Assembly: GCF_000504245.1 (NCBI RefSeq)
Contig: NZ_KI632509.1
Coordinates: 3,639,751-3,703,750 of the forward strand
Length of the DNA stretch: 64,000 nt
Source of the DNA: Haloechinothrix halophila YIM 93223
GTDB lineage: Bacteria; Actinomycetota; Actinomycetes; Mycobacteriales; Pseudonocardiaceae
Reading direction: 5' to 3'
The notes under the pieces are model-generated. The model was given only the letters and a program-made list of their open reading frames with translations. It was not told where the DNA came from and did no database searches. Each line of letters starts with the position of its first letter. The first letter of the stretch is position 1. Position numbers and translations under genes: made by a program. Positions 52,778 to 62,390 of this stretch are shown piece by piece.

Positions 52778-53478
52778 GCCAACACCCCCGTCTTTGTACG
52801 GCCGTCGCGCACGATCACCTCGCGATCGGCGTACGCCGCGACCCGCGCCTCGTGCGTGACAAGCACGATCGCCGCGCCGCTGTCCCGCGCGGCTTGCGTG
52901 AGCAGGCGCATCACCAGCTCACCATTGAGCGAGTCGAGCGCGCCGGTCGGTTCGTCCGCGAAGATGACCCTCGGGGTGGTGACCAGCGCACGAGCGACCG
53001 CTACCCGCTGCGTTTGCCCACCGGAGACGTCACCGGGCCGCTTGTGCGCGGCATCGGTGACATCGAACGTCGCGAGCCAGTGTTCGGCCTCCGCTTCGGC
53101 AGGCTTTCGGCGCATCCCACCGAGGCGCAGCGGCAGCGCGATGTTCTCCAGGCAGGTCAGTTCCGGCACCAGCTGTCCAAACTGGAACACGAAGCCGAAC
53201 TCGGTGCGCCGCAGCTCGCTGCGTTCGCCATCGGACAACGTGGTCAGTTCGCGGCCGTCGTAGCGCACCGATCCCGCATCGGGTTTCATGATGCCCGCCG
53301 CGCAGTGCAGCAACGTCGACTTTCCTGACCCGGATGGCCCCATCACCGCGACCGTCTCGCCCGCCGTGACGCTCAGCGACGCCCGATCCAGCGCCTCGGT
53401 CAGCCCGAACGCCTTGAAAAGCTCCGTGGCCTGAAGCAGCGGCTCGGCGTCCAGGCTGTCCGTCGTGTGTGTGCTCAT
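52774..53478 (-). CDS. ABC transporter ATP-binding protein (MacB/LolD type)
   Basis: ATG 53478 overlaps the PadR stop (ATGA) and gives 234 residues. Walker A is GPSGSGKST (residues 47-55). The signature motif reads VSGGQTQRVAVARAL, with Val for the usual Leu. Walker B is VIFADEPTGALDS. The H-loop is in LVTHEARVAAY. It energises the FtsX-like permease encoded directly downstream. The operon order is padR, ATPase, permease. Confidence 0.93.
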   Translation of the reverse strand: MSTHTTDSLDAEPLLQATELFKAFGLTEALDRASLSVTAGETVAVMGPSGSGKSTLLHCAAGIMKPDAGSVRYDGRELTTLSDGERSELRRTEFGFVFQFGQLVPELTCLENIALPLRLGGMRRKPAEAEAEHWLATFDVTDAAHKRPGDVSGGQTQRVAVARALVTTPRVIFADEPTGALDSLNGELVMRLLTQAARDSGAAIVLVTHEARVAAYADREVIVRDGRTKTGVLA

Positions 53479-54017
53479 GTTTCCCCCTCGGTTGTGGTGC
53501 GCACTTGCTCCGCCAGCTGGTCGATCCTCGCGGTTGTCAGCTCCAGCCACCGAAGGTCGGCTTCGAGGTGAAACAGCGCGTGATCGCAGATGAGCTGATC
53601 GACCAGGTCACCGTCCGACTTGCGCTTGGTCAGCTCACGCATGTGCTTGAGGTGTTCCGCGCGCTGAGCGTCCAGCACCCGTTGCGCGTCTCGTCCGGAC
53701 AGCAACGCCAGCACCACCTTCGCGTAGAGGACGTTCTGCAGGTACACCTCGGGCTTTTCCGGCGCGGCGAGCCACGCCTCGACGTCGGTGATGCCCGCGT
53801 CGGTGATGGCGTAGCGCTTGCGGTCAGGCCCATCGCCCGACTCCCTGCCGACGGCTTCGACGAGGCCGTTGCGCAACAGTCGCGACAGCGTCGAGTACAC
53901 CTGCCCGTAGTGCAGCGGACGATCAGCACCGAGGTGGGTGTCGTAGGCGCGCTTGAGGTCGTACCCGTGGCGCGGCCCCGCCTCCAGCAACGCGAGCAAG
54001 GCATGACCGATTGACAT
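53475..54017 (-). CDS. PadR-family transcriptional regulator
   Basis: The 180-residue protein has the PadR winged-helix start SIGHALLALLEAGPRHGYDL, the recognition region YGQVYSTLSRLLRNGLVEA and the wing PDRKRYAITDAG. The C-terminal helical dimerisation domain carries the Vir-type pattern with a long basic helix (HLKHMRELTKRKSDG). Its ATG lies directly under a -10 TATAGT, so its mRNA may be leaderless. It probably represses its own operon by binding the palindrome at 54037-54059, releasing it on contact with a toxic compound. Confidence 0.92.
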   Translation of the reverse strand: MSIGHALLALLEAGPRHGYDLKRAYDTHLGADRPLHYGQVYSTLSRLLRNGLVEAVGRESGDGPDRKRYAITDAGITDVEAWLAAPEKPEVYLQNVLYAKVVLALLSGRDAQRVLDAQRAEHLKHMRELTKRKSDGDLVDQLICDHALFHLEADLRWLELTTARIDQLAEQVRTTTEGET

Positions 54018-54024
54018 GGCGGCG

Positions 54025-54059
54025 ACTATACATCAAGTGTATACACCGGGTGTATACAC
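54025..54059 (-). promoter_or_regulatory. PadR promoter and operator
   Basis: On the minus strand, -10 TATAGT is at 54030-54025, eight bases before the padR ATG (54017). Upstream, two copies of the self-complementary GTGTATACAC (54037-54046 and 54050-54059) flank CGG and form a 23-bp inverted repeat. The site overlaps the -35 region, as expected for a PadR repressor that binds ATGT-type palindromes. Confidence 0.75.
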
Positions 54060-54071
54060 GCCCCCATGCAT

Positions 54072-54205
54072 CGTGTCCTGCACTCACGCACGCGTGTTTG
54101 TACTCAGAGTAAGGAGCGCAACGCCTGCGGATGCCGAACACGACGTCGTGAGTGTCGAACACAGCGGCGTGAGTGCAGGACACGGCGGCGTGAGTGCAGG
54201 ACACG
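54072..54205. repeat. 21-bp repeat cluster with an inverted copy (dispersed family, locus D)
   Basis: Three tandem units begin at 54147, 54168 and 54189, the last two sharing CGTGAGTGCAGGACACG exactly. A single inverted copy, CGTGTCCTGCACTCACG, is at 54072-54088. The perfect 17-bp complementarity between it and the tandem units can form a large stem-loop. The cluster lies between nrnA (ends 54210) and the PadR promoter. Confidence 0.8.
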
Positions 54206-54209
54206 GCCG

Positions 54210-55208
54210 TCAGAGCCGAGGGGCCGCTGCCAAGGCTTTGCGGAGCTGGTCCAGGGCCTCGTCGGCGGTGCCCTCGATCGTGCAGCCCGCGGCGAGCAGG
54301 TGTCCACCACCGCCGCATGCCTTCGCCGCCGCCGAGACGTCGATGGCGCGCTTCGCTCGGAGTGACACCGTCCAGCGCTGCGATTCCGTGCGCGGCTCGG
54401 TCTCCTTGAGCACGATCGCGACCTCCGCCTCGCTGGTCGCGCGGACGACGTCGATCACGCTCTCGACGTCTTCTGATCGCACCATCGATGTGTCCTCGCG
54501 GGTCACGACGGCGTGCACCAGGCCCATGCCCTGCGCGCCGTCCGGCTCGAACTCGGCACCCGAGAGCACCGTCGCGAGCATCCGCAGCCACGCGAACGGA
54601 TGCGCGTCCATCAGCTCGTAGCCGATCTCACCGGCGTCGGCACCCGCATCGACGAGTCGCGCGGCCATCCGATGGGTGTCACCGCTTGCCCGGCGGAAAC
54701 CACTCGTGTCGGTGAGCAGGCCCGCGTACAGGCAAGTCGCGATGCGCTTGTCGAGCTCGGTCCCCAGCTCGTCCAGGATCCGCAGCACCAGCACGGTGCT
54801 GGCCTCAGCCTCGGTGTCGACGACGTTGTGTGTGCCGTACCGGGTGTCGGATGGGTGGTGGTCGACGACGAGCACGGACCCGCCGGCCCGTTTCGTGGCG
54901 TCCACCCGTTCACCGAGGTCACCAAGCCGCTCGACCACGGGCGTGTCCACGGCGACCAGCAGTTGCTCCGACTCCGGCAGCGCCGCTGGCGGGACGACCA
55001 GCCCTTCCTTGTCGAGACTACTCAGCGGTTCCGGCAGCTCAGCGGGCTCCGCGAAGCTCACCCGCACGTCGGCGCCACGGGCACGCAGTGCGAGGCCAAG
55101 TGCCAGCGCGCTACCGATCGCGTCGGCGTCCGGGTTGACATGACCGAGCAGTGTTACGTCACGCGCGTCTCGCAGCAGGGCGGCGACGTCAGCAAGCGAG
55201 GAATCCAC
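54210..55208 (-). CDS. nrnA: DHH-family phosphoesterase (NrnA-like nanoRNase/pAp phosphatase)
   Basis: The frame opens at 55274, but GTG 55208 gives the family N-terminus (VDSSLADVAALLRDARD) and 332 residues. Conserved DHH-family motifs are GHVNPDADAIGS (residues 22-33), VDHHPSD and the C-terminal DHHA1 motif GGGGH. These enzymes degrade nanoRNAs and pAp in the cytoplasm. In actinobacteria the gene lies between rbfA and truB, as here, but an extra methyltransferase gene and an accessory block intervene. Its stop is followed by the 21-bp repeat cluster. Confidence 0.93.
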   Translation of the reverse strand: MDSSLADVAALLRDARDVTLLGHVNPDADAIGSALALGLALRARGADVRVSFAEPAELPEPLSSLDKEGLVVPPAALPESEQLLVAVDTPVVERLGDLGERVDATKRAGGSVLVVDHHPSDTRYGTHNVVDTEAEASTVLVLRILDELGTELDKRIATCLYAGLLTDTSGFRRASGDTHRMAARLVDAGADAGEIGYELMDAHPFAWLRMLATVLSGAEFEPDGAQGMGLVHAVVTREDTSMVRSEDVESVIDVVRATSEAEVAIVLKETEPRTESQRWTVSLRAKRAIDVSAAAKACGGGGHLLAAGCTIEGTADEALDQLRKALAAAPRL

Positions 55209-55291
55209 ACCGCGCACGCTACGCGTTCGAATCGGCAGGCTGGCCAGGCGATACCATCGAACGCCCCCAACCACGTCCGTGAAGGTTGTGC

Positions 55292-56344
55292 ATGACCGAC
55301 TACGCCCTTTTGGTGCTGCCCGCGGCCAACCGCGTCTACGCCGAAGCCACGAGCACGCTGTTGCGCCACGAACTCGCCGTGCTCGGCAGCCACGGCATGG
55401 ACGTCGAGCTGCGCGACCTCACCGAGACGCGGATCGGTGGCGTCGAGTACGTCAGTTTCAGCACGCCGTCACCGCTAACGGACGACGATCTCGCGGTGCT
55501 AGCGAACGCATCCGCCGTCTACGCGCTGTTCGAGGTCGTTGATACGAGTGAACACGGGCGGGTGCTGCGGCCGGTGACACTCACGCCGCTGGACCGGTTC
55601 GACTCCGACTTGCTGACGATCCAGAAGTACGCCGGCAAGACGAACGAGCTGTTCACGCGACTGCTGGTGAACCTGACGTGCATGGCGCTGGACGAGCCGC
55701 GCGCGATGCTGACGCGGCGGCTGCGACTGCTCGATCCGCTGTGCGGGCGCGGGACCACGTTGAATCAGGCGATGATGTACGGCTTCGACGCGACCGGCGT
55801 CGAGCTGGACGGCAAGGACTTCGAGGCCTACGAACGTTTCATCAAGACGTGGCTGCGCACGAAGCGGTTCAAGCACACGGCGGAGTCCGGGGTGCTGCGC
55901 AAGAACAAGCAACGCCTCGGCCAGCGGCTCGACATCACGTACGCGCCGACGAAGGAACAGTTCAAGGCGGGCGAGACGAATACGGTGAGCTACCGGGGAA
56001 CCGACACGTTGCAGGTGGACGAGCTGTTCCCGCCGCGCTCGTTCGACCTGATCGTCACCGATGCGCCGTATGGCGTGCAGCACGGCAGCCACCGCGAGGC
56101 GGAGCTGGCGCGCAGCCCACGTGACCTGCTCGCCGCCGCCGTACCGGTGTGGTCTCGGGTGCTGCGTCCCGGCGGTGCGCTGGGGATCTCGTGGAACGAC
56201 CGGGTGCTACCGCGCGAAGAACTGGCCGCGATCCTGCGCAAAGCGGGGCTCGACGTCCACGACGGCCCGCCGTTCGACGGCTTCGCCCACTGGGTGGACC
56301 AGACAATCGAGCGCGACCTGCTAGTGGCGTCGCTGCCCCGATAA
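55292..56344 (+). CDS. Putative class I SAM-dependent RNA methyltransferase (TRM11-like)
   Basis: A TTG precedes ATG 55292 by two codons; the ATG gives 350 residues. The SAM-binding motif I is LDPLCGRGTTLNQAM near residue 147. Motif IV appears as TDAPYGVQHG, a variant of (D/N)PPY in which Ala replaces the first Pro. The N-terminal 130 residues (YALLVLPAANRVYAEATSTL) are shared with the THUMP-less TRM11/TRMN-like family. The predicted role is N2-guanine methylation of RNA, but this has not been shown. It is on the opposite strand to nrnA and rbfA and ends two bases from the rbfA stop. Confidence 0.8.
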   Translation: MTDYALLVLPAANRVYAEATSTLLRHELAVLGSHGMDVELRDLTETRIGGVEYVSFSTPSPLTDDDLAVLANASAVYALFEVVDTSEHGRVLRPVTLTPLDRFDSDLLTIQKYAGKTNELFTRLLVNLTCMALDEPRAMLTRRLRLLDPLCGRGTTLNQAMMYGFDATGVELDGKDFEAYERFIKTWLRTKRFKHTAESGVLRKNKQRLGQRLDITYAPTKEQFKAGETNTVSYRGTDTLQVDELFPPRSFDLIVTDAPYGVQHGSHREAELARSPRDLLAAAVPVWSRVLRPGGALGISWNDRVLPREELAAILRKAGLDVHDGPPFDGFAHWVDQTIERDLLVASLPR

Positions 56345-56345
56345 C

Positions 56346-56783
56346 TCAGTCCTCGTCGGACGTCCGATAGGGATCGGGTTCCCCCGCGGGCTCGGCGCCG
56401 GTGGCACGGCGGGCGACTTCGGCGTCGGCCTCCCGCGCCTTGGCGAGCAGCTCGTCGATGCGGCGGGCGTCCTCCGGCATGGTGTCGGCGACGAACGTCA
56501 GTGTCGGGGTGAACCGGACGCCTGTGCCCTCACCGACCTTGGTGCGCAGCACACCTCGCGCCGACTCAAGCGCCGCGGCAGCACCAGCGATGTCCGGCTG
56601 AGCGTCGATGCTGTCACCGAGCACGGTGTAGTACACGGTCGCGTCCCGCAGGTCACCGGTGATCTTGGTGTCGGTGATGGTCACGTTGCCGAGACGCGGA
56701 TCCTTGATCTCGTGCTCGATGGCGGACGCGACGATCTGCCCGATCCGCTTAGCCAGCCTGCGTGCGCGGGTCTTCTCAGCCAC
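56346..56783 (-). CDS. rbfA: 30S ribosome-binding factor A
   Basis: GTG 56783 gives 145 residues and the family start [20 protein letters not shown]. The KH-type core has [20 protein letters not shown] and the [14 protein letters not shown] helix. The acidic tail (residues 120-145) is usual in actinobacteria. RbfA assists late maturation of the 30S subunit. Its start overlaps the DUF503 stop by eight bases, the normal order. Confidence 0.95.
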   Translation of the reverse strand: MAEKTRARRLAKRIGQIVASAIEHEIKDPRLGNVTITDTKITGDLRDATVYYTVLGDSIDAQPDIAGAAAALESARGVLRTKVGEGTGVRFTPTLTFVADTMPEDARRIDELLAKAREADAEVARRATGAEPAGEPDPYRTSDED

Positions 56784-57108
56784 GGCGCACCTCCTGTTCG
56801 TGCTCCTCGTCGTCCGGGCCGAACCAACGCCTGCGCGCGGACAATAGTTCCAGTTCCGGTCGCCCGGCCACCTGCCGTTCGCAGGCATCGAGCACGTCGG
56901 CGACATGCCCGGCGTCGGTCGCGACAATGGCGATGCCGATCAGCCCACGCCGGTGCAGATCGAGATGCCCTGCCTCGGCGACGCTGACGTCGAATCGCCG
57001 CCGCAACTCCGCGATGACCGGACGCACCACGGACCGTTTCTGCTTCAGCGAATGGACATCACCGAGCAGCACATCGAGTTCCAACGCACCTACGTACACC
57101 GTGCTCAC
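56776..57108 (-). CDS. DUF503 protein (YlxP-like)
   Basis: GTG 57108 gives 110 residues with the family start [20 protein letters not shown] and the second-strand [15 protein letters not shown]. The C-terminus is acidic and charged. DUF503 proteins lie between infB and rbfA in many bacteria. Their role is thought to concern ribosome assembly or translation, without direct evidence here. It overlaps rbfA by eight bases. Confidence 0.92.
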   Translation of the reverse strand: MSTVYVGALELDVLLGDVHSLKQKRSVVRPVIAELRRRFDVSVAEAGHLDLHRRGLIGIAIVATDAGHVADVLDACERQVAGRPELELLSARRRWFGPDDEEHEQEVRRG

Positions 57109-57181
57109 CCCATCACGACGGTACGGCCGCTGGCATGCGTAGCGCTCGAAAGCGGTACGCATACCAGCGGCTGGCCGTGCG

Positions 57182-60088
57182 TCAGTCGCGCGGCTTCTCG
57201 CGCAGCTCGTAGGTCTCGATGATGTCGTCGACCTTGATATCGCTGTACTTGCCGAGCGTGAGACCACATTCGAAGCCATCGCGGACCTCGACCGCGTCAT
57301 CCTTGAACCGCTTCAGCGACGCGATCGGCAGATTGTCCGCGACAACGACGTTGTCCCGCAGCAGCCTGGCCTTCGCGTTCCGGCGGATGATGCCCGAGCG
57401 CACCATGCAACCCGCGATCGTGCCGATCTTGGACGACTTGAACACCTCTTGGACCTCTGCCCTGCCGAGTTCGACTTCCTCGTACTCGGGCTTGAGCATG
57501 CCCTTGAGCGCGTTCTCAATCTCCTCGATCGCCTGGTAGATCACCGTGTAGTAGCGGACGTCGACGCCTTCGCGGTTGGCGATCTCGGTCGCCTTGCCCT
57601 CGGCGCGGACGTTGAAGCCCATCACGATGACGTTGTCGGCGATGGCGAGGTTGATGTCGCCCTCGGTGATCGCACCGACGCCACGGTGGATGATCCGCAG
57701 CTCGACGTCCTCACCGACATCGAGCTTGCTCAGCGCGTCCTCAAGGGCCTCGACGGTACCCGAGTTGTCACCCTTGATGATCAGGTTGAGCTGGCTGGTC
57801 TCCTTGAGCGCCGAGTCAAGATCCTCCAGGCTGATCCGCTTGCGCCGCGCCGCGTGCTGGGCGTTGCGGATGCGGGCCTGCCGCCGCTCGGCGATCTGCC
57901 GTGCGGTCCGATCCTCCTCGACGACGAGGAACGTGTCACCGGCGCCAGGCACCGAGGTGAACCCGATGACCTGCACCGGACGCGACGGCGTCGCCTCCTT
58001 GACGTCCTCGTTGTGCTCGTCGACCATGCGCCGCACGCGGCCGTAGGCGTCGCCAGCGACGACCGAGTCGCCGACCCGCAGTGTGCCGCGCTTGACCAGC
58101 ACGGTCGCCACGGGACCACGGCCCCGGTCAAGGTGCGCCTCGATCGCGACACCCTGCGCCTGCATCTCCGGGTTCGCCCGCAGGTCGAGCGTGGCGTCCG
58201 CGGTCAGCAGAATCGCCTCGAGCAGTCCGTCGAGGTTGGTGCCCTGCTTGGCCGAGATGTCGACGAACATCGTCTCGCCGCCGTACTCCTCGGCCACCAG
58301 CCCGTATTCGGTGAGCTGCTGGCGGATCTTCTGCGGGTTCGCACCCTCGACGTCGATCTTGTTGACCGCCACCACGATCGGCGCCTTGGCGGCCTGCGCG
58401 TGGTTGATCGCCTCGATCGTCTGCGGCATCACACCGTCGTCGGCCGCCACCACGATCACCGCGATGTCGGTCGAGCTGGCACCACGGGCACGCATGGCGG
58501 TGAACGCCTCGTGACCAGGGGTGTCAATGAAGGTGATGAGCCGTTCCTGGTCGTCGAGCTCTGATGCGACCTGGTAGGCACCGATGTGCTGGGTGATGCC
58601 ACCCGCCTCGCCCTCGGCGACCTTCGCCTTCCGGACGGTGTCCAGCAGCTTGGTCTTACCGTGGTCGACGTGACCCATCACGGTCACGACCGGCGGCCGG
58701 TACTCGAGATCCTCCTCGTCGCCCGCGTCCTCACCGAAGGTGATGTCGAAGGACTGGAGCAGCTCGCGGTCCTCTTCCTCGGGGCTGACGACCTGAACGT
58801 TGTAGTTCATCTCGGAGCCGAGCAGCTCCAGGACGTCCTCGGAGACGGACTGCGTCGCCGTGACCATCTCACCGAGGTGGAACAACACCTGCACCAGCGA
58901 AGCCGGGTTGGCGTTGATCTTCTCGGCGAAGTCGGTCAGCGAAGCGCCGCGCGGCAACCGGATGGTCTCGCCGCCGCCCTTGGGCAGACGCACGCCACCA
59001 ACGGACGGCGCCTGCATGTTCTCCATGTACTCCTGGCGCTTCTGCCGCTTCGACTTGCGACCGCGCTTGCTCGGACCGCCGGGACGGCCGAACGCACCCG
59101 CGGCACCGCCACGGCCACGACCGCCACCACGGAAGCCGCCGCCACCGGGAGGACCGCCAGGTCCGCCGCGGAAACCGCCGCCACCGCCGCCGGGAGGACC
59201 ACTTGGTCCACCGGGTCCGCCACGGCCACGACCGCCACCGCCGCCGGGAGGACCACCTGGTCCACCGGGTCCGCCACGGCCACGACCGCCACCGGGACCG
59301 CCACGACCGCCGCCGGGACCACCGGCCGGCTTCGCCGGACGCGAGGGCATCATGCCGGGGTTCGGCCTCGGCGGCATGTTGCCGGGGCTCGGCTTGCTGG
59401 GGCTGGAACCGCCGCGGGCGGCAGCGGGACGCTCCGTGCCGCCGCCGTGACCACCGCCGGGACGACCCTGCCGTTCGCCGCCCTTGCCGCCACCAGGCCG
59501 CGGGCCAGCTGGCCGCGACTGCTGGGTGCCGCCGCCGACGCCGAACGGGTTGTTACCCACCCGTGGCGCGCGCGGACCCGGCTTCGGGCCCGGCTTCGGA
59601 CCCTGCGGTTTCGGCGGAACGACCGCGCCGCCGGGGCCAGTCTGATCCGGCTTGGGCTCCTCCGGCGCGGGACCCGGCTTGGGGCCTGGCTTCGGTGGCT
59701 CCGCCTTCTTCTGCTGCGGCTCCTCCGCCTTCGGCTCCGGCTTGGGCTCCGGCTTCGGTCCCGGCTTGGGACCGGGCTTCGGCGCGGCAGGAGTCTCCGA
59801 CTCCGGCGCCTTCGGCTCAGCGGGTGCCTCGGACTTCACGTCATTCGCCGGGGCCTGCTTCGCACTGGACTTGGGCTTCGCCTTCTCACCGCCGCCCGAT
59901 TTAGCAGCGCCGTCCGACTTGCCATCTGGTTTGGGGAACGCGTCGCGCAACCGCCGGGCAACTGGTGCCTCGACGGTCGATGACGCTGATTTCACGAACT
60001 CGCCCTGCTCCTTGAGCTTAGCGAGAACCTCTTTACTCGTGACTCCGAGCTCTTTCGCGAGCTCGTGCACGCGGGCCTTGCCTGCCAC
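57182..60088 (-). CDS. infB: Translation initiation factor IF-2
   Basis: GTG 60088 gives 968 residues. An N-terminal IF2_N domain ([18 protein letters not shown]) is followed by a low-complexity region of about 300 residues rich in Pro, Lys, Gly and Arg, with many GGP and RGG repeats (about 59,080-59,470). The GTPase domain begins with GHVDHGKT at residues 472-479 and continues with IDTPGHEAF and NKIDV. Domains II-IV follow and end in [22 protein letters not shown]-2 places initiator tRNA on the ribosome. The gene is in the conserved nusA-infB-rbfA order. Confidence 0.98.
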   Translation of the reverse strand: MAGKARVHELAKELGVTSKEVLAKLKEQGEFVKSASSTVEAPVARRLRDAFPKPDGKSDGAAKSGGGEKAKPKSSAKQAPANDVKSEAPAEPKAPESETPAAPKPGPKPGPKPEPKPEPKAEEPQQKKAEPPKPGPKPGPAPEEPKPDQTGPGGAVVPPKPQGPKPGPKPGPRAPRVGNNPFGVGGGTQQSRPAGPRPGGGKGGERQGRPGGGHGGGTERPAAARGGSSPSKPSPGNMPPRPNPGMMPSRPAKPAGGPGGGRGGPGGGRGRGGPGGPGGPPGGGGGRGRGGPGGPSGPPGGGGGGFRGGPGGPPGGGGFRGGGRGRGGAAGAFGRPGGPSKRGRKSKRQKRQEYMENMQAPSVGGVRLPKGGGETIRLPRGASLTDFAEKINANPASLVQVLFHLGEMVTATQSVSEDVLELLGSEMNYNVQVVSPEEEDRELLQSFDITFGEDAGDEEDLEYRPPVVTVMGHVDHGKTKLLDTVRKAKVAEGEAGGITQHIGAYQVASELDDQERLITFIDTPGHEAFTAMRARGASSTDIAVIVVAADDGVMPQTIEAINHAQAAKAPIVVAVNKIDVEGANPQKIRQQLTEYGLVAEEYGGETMFVDISAKQGTNLDGLLEAILLTADATLDLRANPEMQAQGVAIEAHLDRGRGPVATVLVKRGTLRVGDSVVAGDAYGRVRRMVDEHNEDVKEATPSRPVQVIGFTSVPGAGDTFLVVEEDRTARQIAERRQARIRNAQHAARRKRISLEDLDSALKETSQLNLIIKGDNSGTVEALEDALSKLDVGEDVELRIIHRGVGAITEGDINLAIADNVIVMGFNVRAEGKATEIANREGVDVRYYTVIYQAIEEIENALKGMLKPEYEEVELGRAEVQEVFKSSKIGTIAGCMVRSGIIRRNAKARLLRDNVVVADNLPIASLKRFKDDAVEVRDGFECGLTLGKYSDIKVDDIIETYELREKPRD

Positions 60089-60199
60089 TGCTCTCCTCGT
60101 CTGGTGAGGCCGGCGGCTAGACCCGCAGACCTCGTCCTATCGTCGCGCGTTCATGGCTTCAGCTTCACGGCTGACTCATGACGGGTCGACCTGCTTCCT

Positions 60200-60538
60200 T
60201 TACCTCGGCAAGACACGAGACTTCCTCGTATCTGTCTTGTCGCCACGATCTGATCCGAGCCGGCGATCGAAGTACTCCTCGACGCCATCGACGGCAAGCA
60301 CCCCAGAAACCCGTAACGCCCTGGGAAATGCCCTCCGTCGAGACGCGGTAGTGAGGCAACCAGGGTCGAGGTGCAACCACGCTCCCCGGCCGGGCATCCG
60401 CCGACGTTCGTCGACGACCACCCGTCCTTCCACCGCGACAACTCGCAGCAGCTCGCTGACCGACGCCCGTTTTCGGCACCCGATACACGTTCGCACCGGA
60501 CCCTCGTACTGCGGGGCCGAAACCGCGCCATCGATCAC
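60200..60538 (-). CDS. ylxR: YlxR/DUF448 family RNA-binding protein
   Basis: The frame extends to 60679, but GTG 60538 gives 112 residues of normal family length. The signature VRTCIGCRKR is at about residues 16-25, followed by the GRGAWLH strand. The protein binds RNA or protein partners, and in other bacteria contributes to RNase P or ribosome-related functions. It lies between nusA and infB, as is usual. Confidence 0.9.
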   Translation of the reverse strand: MIDGAVSAPQYEGPVRTCIGCRKRASVSELLRVVAVEGRVVVDERRRMPGRGAWLHLDPGCLTTASRRRAFPRALRVSGVLAVDGVEEYFDRRLGSDRGDKTDTRKSRVLPR

Positions 60539-60596
60539 ACTCAAGTCTAACCCCCACCGCTGTTCCGGCCACCACCCCCCAAGGGCAGTGGCCCTG

Positions 60597-61640
60597 CTAG
60601 TCCGCGGGACCGGCGGCAGCGGTGTGCGGCGGCTCGACACGCGCGGCGGGCACCGACTCGCCCGCACCGGCCGCATCACTGCGGATATCGATGCGCCAGC
60701 CGGTCAACCGTGCCGCGAGCCTGGCGTTCTGGCCCTCCTTGCCGATGGCGAGCGAGAGCTGGAAGTCAGGCACGACGACCTGCGCCGTCTTGGTGCGCTC
60801 GTCGACCACCCGCACTGAGACAACTTTCGCGGGCGACAGCGCATTCCCGACGAAAACCGCCGGATCGTCGGCGTGATCGATGATGTCGATCTTCTCGCCG
60901 TTCAGCTCACTCATCACGTTGCGCACCCGAGACCCGACCGGCCCGATGCAGGCGCCCTTCGCGTTGACGCCAGGCACCGTGGAATGCACCGCGATCTTGC
61001 TGCGATGCCCTGCCTCGCGCGCCACCGACGTGATCTCGACGGTGCCGTCCGCGATCTCGGGGACCTCGAGCGCGAACAGCTTGCGCACCAGGTTCGGATG
61101 TGTGCGCGAGAGCGTGATCTGCGGGCCACGCAGACCACGTGACACCCCGATCACGTACGCCTTGAGCCGGGCGCCGTGCTCGTACGACTCGCCAGGTACC
61201 TGCTCAGCCGCGGGCAGCACGCCCTCGGTGTCGCCGAACGCGACCATGACCATGCCCCGCGCGTTGGCGCGGGAGTCACGCTGCACCACCCCGGCGATGA
61301 TCTCGCCTTCCTTGGCGGAGAACTCGCCGTAGGTCTTCTCGTGCTCGGCATCGCGCAGCCGCTGCAGGATGACCTGCCTCGCGGTGGTCGCCGCGATCCT
61401 GCCGAAGCCCTCCGGAGTGTCGTCCCACTCCTCGGCGACCTCACCGTGTTCGTCGAGCCGGTAGGCGATCACCCGGACGTAGCCGGTTTTGCGATCAATA
61501 TCGATCTTGGCGTGCGGCTGGTGACCCTCAGTGTGCTTGTACGCGGTCAGCAGGGCGGACTCGATGGTGGCGAGCACAGTCTCGAAGGGGATGTCCTTGT
61601 CCCGCTCGATCGCGCGTAGTGCCGCGATGTCGACGTTCAC
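60597..61640 (-). CDS. nusA: Transcription termination/antitermination factor NusA
   Basis: GTG 61640 gives 347 residues. The N-terminal domain ([20 protein letters not shown]) binds RNA polymerase. The S1 domain has [12 protein letters not shown]. Two KH domains follow, with [20 protein letters not shown] and [20 protein letters not shown]. The short actinobacterial form lacks the acidic repeats found in proteobacteria. Its start overlaps the rimP stop (GTGA). Confidence 0.97.
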   Translation of the reverse strand: MNVDIAALRAIERDKDIPFETVLATIESALLTAYKHTEGHQPHAKIDIDRKTGYVRVIAYRLDEHGEVAEEWDDTPEGFGRIAATTARQVILQRLRDAEHEKTYGEFSAKEGEIIAGVVQRDSRANARGMVMVAFGDTEGVLPAAEQVPGESYEHGARLKAYVIGVSRGLRGPQITLSRTHPNLVRKLFALEVPEIADGTVEITSVAREAGHRSKIAVHSTVPGVNAKGACIGPVGSRVRNVMSELNGEKIDIIDHADDPAVFVGNALSPAKVVSVRVVDERTKTAQVVVPDFQLSLAIGKEGQNARLAARLTGWRIDIRSDAAGAGESVPAARVEPPHTAAAGPAD

Positions 61641-62203
61641 TTCGGATCCTCCTTCTTCTTGCCCCCAGTGTGCCTCTGACCGGCCGTTTTCGCCGCCTCG
61701 ATGACGTCTGCCTCGTCCGCTTCGAGCTGTTTGAGTTCCTCGGTGCGCGGCTGTTTGAACTCGATCTCGACGACGGCCTTGGCCACCGACTGATACGAGA
61801 CGTCCCTGATCCGGGCGTCGACCAGCACTCGTACGCTGTTCTCCCCCGCGTGGCCAACCCGGCCCACGTACTCCTTGCCGTCCTTCGGCGTGATCCGGAC
61901 GAGGCGGAACCGGGCGCGGCGCCAGTGGCGCTGTGTGGTCAGCGGCCTGCTCAGTCCAGGCGAGGTGACCTCGAGCTCGTAGGAGCCGGCGATCAGATGA
62001 TCGTGGTCGTCGAGAGCGGCCGACACCGCACGGTTCGCGTGCTCCAGCTTGCCGACCTCAACACCGTCGTCAGAGTCGACGGTGACCTTGACCAGCTTCC
62101 TGCGACCTGCCTGCTGAACCTCTAACGCGTCGAGTTCGAAGCCGACGCTGCTGACCGCGTCGGCCACGATCGGTTCCAGCCGTCTGGCGAGATCATTGGG
62201 CAA
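61637..62203 (-). CDS. rimP: Ribosome maturation factor RimP
   Basis: The best start is TTG 62203, with GGGGAG eight bases upstream, giving 188 residues ([20 protein letters not shown]); an upstream frame adds 34 implausible residues. The RimP core has [12 protein letters not shown], the family signature, and [16 protein letters not shown]. RimP assists 30S assembly. The basic tail is usual for actinobacteria. The stop overlaps nusA by four bases. Confidence 0.93.
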   Translation of the reverse strand: MPNDLARRLEPIVADAVSSVGFELDALEVQQAGRRKLVKVTVDSDDGVEVGKLEHANRAVSAALDDHDHLIAGSYELEVTSPGLSRPLTTQRHWRRARFRLVRITPKDGKEYVGRVGHAGENSVRVLVDARIRDVSYQSVAKAVVEIEFKQPRTEELKQLEADEADVIEAAKTAGQRHTGGKKKEDPK

Positions 62204-62390
62204 GGTTGACTCTCCCCTATTCGGCTGCGGCGAGCAATTGTCGTTCAGTCGCGACGCCTGGCCGGAACCAGCCCCTACCGGTCCGGTCAGCGCAATCGCT
62301 GTCAACCCAGCTTAGAGCAAGCCGCGCCGGGACGAACGTTCGCGCCGCCGAGGCGAGCCTGCCCAGCGACACCTGGCAGGATGGCTCACC

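Noticed and set aside
54072-54205. CRISPR-like array
   Set aside because: Units are contiguous 21-bp repeats without spacers, and no cas gene is in the window.
57449-59983. Long plus-strand frames opposite infB
   Set aside because: They overlap a fully conserved infB and lack any recognisable domain.
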